From assembly GCA_936450465.1 (NCBI GenBank), contig OW388302.1, positions 60,796,328 through 60,860,327 on the forward strand: DNA of 64,000 bases, written 5' to 3'. Source of the DNA: Gibbula magus (Eukaryota; Mollusca; Gastropoda; Trochida; Trochidae). The notes beneath the pieces are model-generated. The model ran no database searches. It worked only from the letters and a program-made list of their open reading frames with translations, and had not been told where the DNA came from. Below, piece by piece: positions 60,115 to 64,000 of this stretch (the stretch's first letter is position 1; the number at the start of each line of letters is the position of its first letter). A program made the position numbers and the translations under genes.

Positions 60115-60515
60115 TTTAATGGTAGTTTTCTTAGTATATTGACGATATGAAGGTAAAAGTATCGATTTCTGATCGAAAACCGGACAATACACAGCGTGTG
60201 GCGCGCGCCAATGAGTCAAACGTAATTTTGGAATCTTATTTAAACCTGACAAAATAACAAATTTGGGTTGATAATGTTCAATAGGTCATATAACAACTGT
60301 GAGTGTAAATAGGACGTGCATTTTCGGTTTCTGCACATGCATAATGATGTCACTCGATTTTAATTGGAAATTAGTAATTATGATATGTTTAGCGATTGGG
60401 GATGAATATGTAAGTTGAGGGAACTTTTTTGTATTGTAAACAGCACATATGATGTGTTGGAACGTATCAAAGCCAAATAAAATTTTATGAAACACAATGG
60501 ATGCACCTTTAATTT
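60115..60515. mobile_element. Extra diverged, left-truncated copy of the TIR element, unit 3 only
   Basis: Starts inside the element at TAGTATATTGACGATATG and ends with the right inverted repeat AACACAATGGATGCACCTTT. It is more diverged from the other copies than they are from each other. Units 0-2 have no second copy here. Confidence 0.5.
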
Positions 60516-61167
60516 ATGAAAATTATTCCCGCAAGAGCTATATAACATGTAAGTATATGGTATTACGTCACATGTACGTAATGTGGCCACCCGCTGTATG
60601 TCCCTTAGAAAAATCTTTTGAAAGACTTATACCTAATATAGACCTCCCCAGGGAGCGGTGCGTCCTGACGCCCTCGGTTATATTTATATCCGAGTAGTAT
60701 ACATATGCAATAAGGTGATCGAGGCTTGACAGAAGTTGTGTTCAGTGCAATGACATTCCCCTCCACCACCGAGACCCCAACAGGCCAGTCCTCATGTGAC
60801 TGATAACAAACACCCTGTGACGCTTTGCCACGCCAGTCGCTAGGCGTTAATGGTGATATTCTTTCTCTGGGCTCAGTGGCGGATCTAGAAGAAGAGTGTG
60901 GGGAGTTGGTCAGCCAGCGCTGCCTTTGTAGGCTTATCTAGACATGGTATCACTAATGTGGCTTAGTGTCAACTGAATAGTGAATACCTGGGGTTTTCAA
61001 CAATAGTCATATTTATTATTTATGCTCATCTGTACTCATTGTTCGTGCTATATTCTCCAGGGAGTTTAGTGGAAAACAACATGTTTGTCGAAGATCTAAC
61101 ACATTTTACACATACTTGCTTTGTAGCATGAATCTCTATCCATTATTCATCCTGGGCTCAAGCCAGG

Positions 61168-62074
61168 ACAACACGTGGGTTTATCTCCCCATCCAAGATT
61201 ACCCGTGGATTGATGTCCCCATCCAAAAATACCCGTGGATTGATGTCCCCATCCAAGATTACCCGTAAATTGATGTTCCCATCCAAGATTACCCGTGGGT
61301 TTATCTCCCCATCCAAGATTACCCGTGGGTTTATCTCCCCATCCAAGATTACCCGTGGATTGATGTCCCCATCCAAGATTACCCGCGGGTTCATCTCCCC
61401 ATCCAAGATTTCCCGTGGGTTTATCTCCCCATCCAAGATTATCCGTAAATTGATGTCCCCATCCAAGATTACCCGTATATTGATGTCCCCATCCAAGATT
61501 ACCCGTGGGTTTATCTCCCAATCCAAGATTACCCGTGGATTGATGTCCCCATCCAAGATTACCCGTAAATTGATGTCCCCATCCAAGATTACCCGTGGGT
61601 TTATCTCCCCATCCAAGATTACCCGTGGGTTTATCTCCCCATCCAAGATTACCCGTGGATTGATGTCCCCATCCAAGATTACCCGCGGGTTTATCTCCCC
61701 ATCCAAGATAACCCGTGGGTTTATCTCCCCATCCCAGATTATCCGTAAATTGATGTCCCCATCCAAGATTACCCGTGGGTTTATCTCCCCATCCAAGATT
61801 ACCCGCGGGTTTATCTCCCCATCCAAGATTACCCGAGGGTTTATCTCCCCATCCAAGATTATCCGTAAATTGATGTCCCCATCCAAGATTACCCGTGGGT
61901 TTATCTCCCCATCCAAGATTACCCGTGGGTTTATCTCCCCATCCAAGATTATCCGTAAATTGATGTCCCCATCCAAGATTACCCGTAAATTGATGTCCCC
62001 ATCCAAGATTACCCGTGGGTTTATCTCCCAATCCAAGATTACCCGCGGATTGATGTCCCCATCCAAGATTACCC
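61168..62074. repeat. 30-bp minisatellite, unit 3 (30 copies)
   Basis: Same unit types in a different order. The left flank lacks about 50 bp found in units 1 and 2. Confidence 0.92.
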
Positions 62075-62081
62075 TGTTGCA

Positions 62082-62270
62082 GTTGCTGTAACGGGATGTT
62101 CTCGTTCTTCGGACTGTAATCAGACATTCATTCCCAGACCGTAGCGATCGTGCTGGATGATGTAGATGTATCAGCTCTTGCAAGTATGAAGGAGCATTTC
62201 CATGTAGGGTCTTGAAAGTGTAGGTTAAAATTGTATGTTCTCTTCGAACAGGGTAGCCAGGGCAGGTTTT
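62082..62270 (-). mobile_element. LINE ORF2 C-terminal fragment beside the minisatellite, unit 3
   Basis: Same fragment, with small changes (VRRTRTS for VPRTRTS, LHHPARS for LYHPARS). Confidence 0.55.
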
Positions 62271-62934
62271 CCAGAATAACAGTTTACGACTTTAACGAGC
62301 AGTCATGCATATATATTTCACACAAACAGCTTTTGCGAGTTTATTTTCTTTTGTTGAAAACTGTTCAATAATGCATAGGTCATTGGTAGTATGTTTTCAC
62401 TAGAAATGTGAACCTGTGTGGTTGATTGACAAACAACAACAACAAAAGACACCAACAATACAAATGAACTAGGACTGGGTAGGGAAACTACACTGTTTTG
62501 TTAACTTAGATGTACCTGTCTCGCACATGTTGTCCAGGTGCTTATAGGTCATCAAAGAAAATGTAGATAAAGAGAAGTATATGGATAATTGCTTCTTTAT
62601 GCAGGATATCCGACAGTTCGAATATAAACAGTGTCTTGTATCGTTATCATTTGATCAAATACTGTAGATTCTTCTAGCAGTGGCACGTTTTTTTACATAT
62701 CATTTTGTCTCAAATTTGCTGATTATAATTAAAGTGTATACAATATATTGTTGGGTTGAAAGGTAAGACATCCCTAATAAGCCATATCCATAGAAAACGG
62801 TTATCAGTATAGGTAAACATGGTGAGACTTACACAGTGAAAAAATTATGAAACCTTTTGTGCGAGGTAGATTTGTAGGTCACATGTGATTTTCAGAAAGC
62901 CAAATGGCTGACCATTCAATAATAGTGCCATAAA

Positions 62935-63437
62935 TAAGGGTACATCCATTGTGTTGTTTGGGGTCACATATGTTAAACGTTATAAATTGTGTTATGTAAT
63001 CGGGAAGTACTGACTGTTGCCGAAAATTTCCAATTTTATCTCATTCGACTAAGTATATTGACGATATAAAGGTAAAAGTAGTGAGATCTGGACAATGTAC
63101 TGCATGTTGCGCAAGCCAGACAATGAACCGCATGTGGCGCAAACCAATGAGTCAAAGGTAATTTTGGAATCTTATTTATAACAGACAAACTGATAAATGT
63201 GGGTTGATCATGTTTAATAGGTCATATAACCACTGTGCATGTAAATAGTTTCGGATTCTGCACATGCATAATGATGTTACTCTATTGTAATAGGAAACTA
63301 GTAATTATGATATATTTCGTGATTCGTGATAAATATGCAAGCCGAGTGAATTTAATTTGCACTGTAACAACACATATGGTGAGTCGGAATGTATTAAAGC
63401 CTAATAAAATTTGATGAAACACAATGGATGCACCTTT
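62935..63437. mobile_element. MITE-like TIR element, unit 3, both ends kept
   Basis: The right end keeps ATGCACCTTT, as in unit 0. Confidence 0.5.
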
Positions 63438-63851
63438 AAACTCTTCTCTGAGTGTTTAGGTGTCGCTATAACAGTCAGATTACTTTCACTACCTTCAAGC
63501 GGCCATTTTATTGTGAACACCGCTTTAGAATTCTCTTTATTGGTTCAGGAGTACTGGTTACAGGAATTGCACAACACAATTACACAGCCATCACTCTTTG
63601 ACTTGTGGCCGTTACCGAGCCGAGTTTAGTGTGGGGAAATTCGTCCAGTAGGCTGAACGACAACACATCTTAATAATATTTGTTTAATTATTGCTTATTG
63701 TACATTTCGGGATTGATATTTTGTGTTTAAGCGTTTGTTAACAAAATCTTCTATCTAACGTTTAAGCAGTGTATTCAGTTCAATAACATACGGACGTAAC
63801 AAGGTTGCATTTTGGATAACACTACCTTCGATAGTACAACTTCTTGTAGTC

Positions 63852-63938
63852 TCATGCGGGATTCGAACCCACGTCGTCAGAGTAAGGCAACTATCGCCAA
63901 CACTTACCATAGCAACAGCTTACCACACGACCTCGAGG
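63852..63938 (-). repeat. tRNA-related SINE-like sequence, unit 3
   Basis: Same sequence and T arm as the unit 1 copy, near the window's right edge. Confidence 0.35.
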
Positions 63939-64000
63939 AATGGGACTCGGCCCGAAAAAGTACAAGAATTTGTATTATTGAAGGGAGTGTTATCCTAAAT

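Larger units (their letters stand above)
58208..64000. other. Unit 3, upstream region only (cut by window)
   Basis: Follows unit 1 from 16007 to about 23010 with a deletion of about 1.26 kb. The junction is near 60719, where AATAAGGTGA meets TCGAGGCTTG. It also carries an extra TIR element fragment. By alignment, exon 1 of a fourth paralog would start about 1.3 kb past the right end. Confidence 0.6.

Overview
The window is eukaryotic, AT-rich animal DNA. It carries spliced genes with GT-AG introns, several minisatellites, fragments of non-LTR retrotransposons and many short inverted-repeat elements. Secreted PAN/Apple plus EGF proteins and this repeat load suggest a marine lophotrochozoan, probably a mollusc. 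That placement is inference; no marker gene fixes the species.

The whole window is a head-to-tail segmental duplication. Taking the end of a 57-bp satellite as the unit boundary, I see unit 0 (1-16006, left end cut by the window), unit 1 (16007-38545), unit 2 (38546-58207) and unit 3 (58208-64000, right end cut). Units 1 and 2 are almost identical from about 16.2 to 32.4 kb and 39.8 to 56.5 kb. Units 0 and 3 are more diverged, and at several sites they agree with each other against units 1 and 2.

Each complete unit holds the same three-exon gene on the + strand. It encodes a 231-residue secreted protein made of a signal peptide, a PAN/Apple-like domain (exon 1), an EGF-like domain (exon 2) and a second PAN/Apple-like domain (exon 3). 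Both introns are phase 1, and the joined exons are open in all three copies: 5149-11861, 24403-32317 and 48625-56458. Exon 1 differs between copies mainly at silent sites. Exon 3 differs mainly at amino-acid-changing sites between copy 0 and copies 1/2. A fourth copy probably starts about 1.3 kb beyond the right edge.

The order within a unit is: an upstream region of 5-10 kb with fold-back elements, decayed ORF fragments, a 30-bp minisatellite next to a LINE relic (absent from unit 0), a TIR element and a tRNA-related repeat; then exon 1; intron 1 with a 32-bp minisatellite and, in units 1 and 2 only, a LINE insertion with a 5-bp target duplication; then exon 2; intron 2, mostly a GGAT/GATG array; then exon 3; then 1.7-2.2 kb of downstream DNA; then the 57-bp satellite (about 35, 78 and 1 copies in units 0, 1 and 2). 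Nearly all long uninterrupted frames in the window are translations of these multiple-of-three or low-complexity arrays and are not genes.
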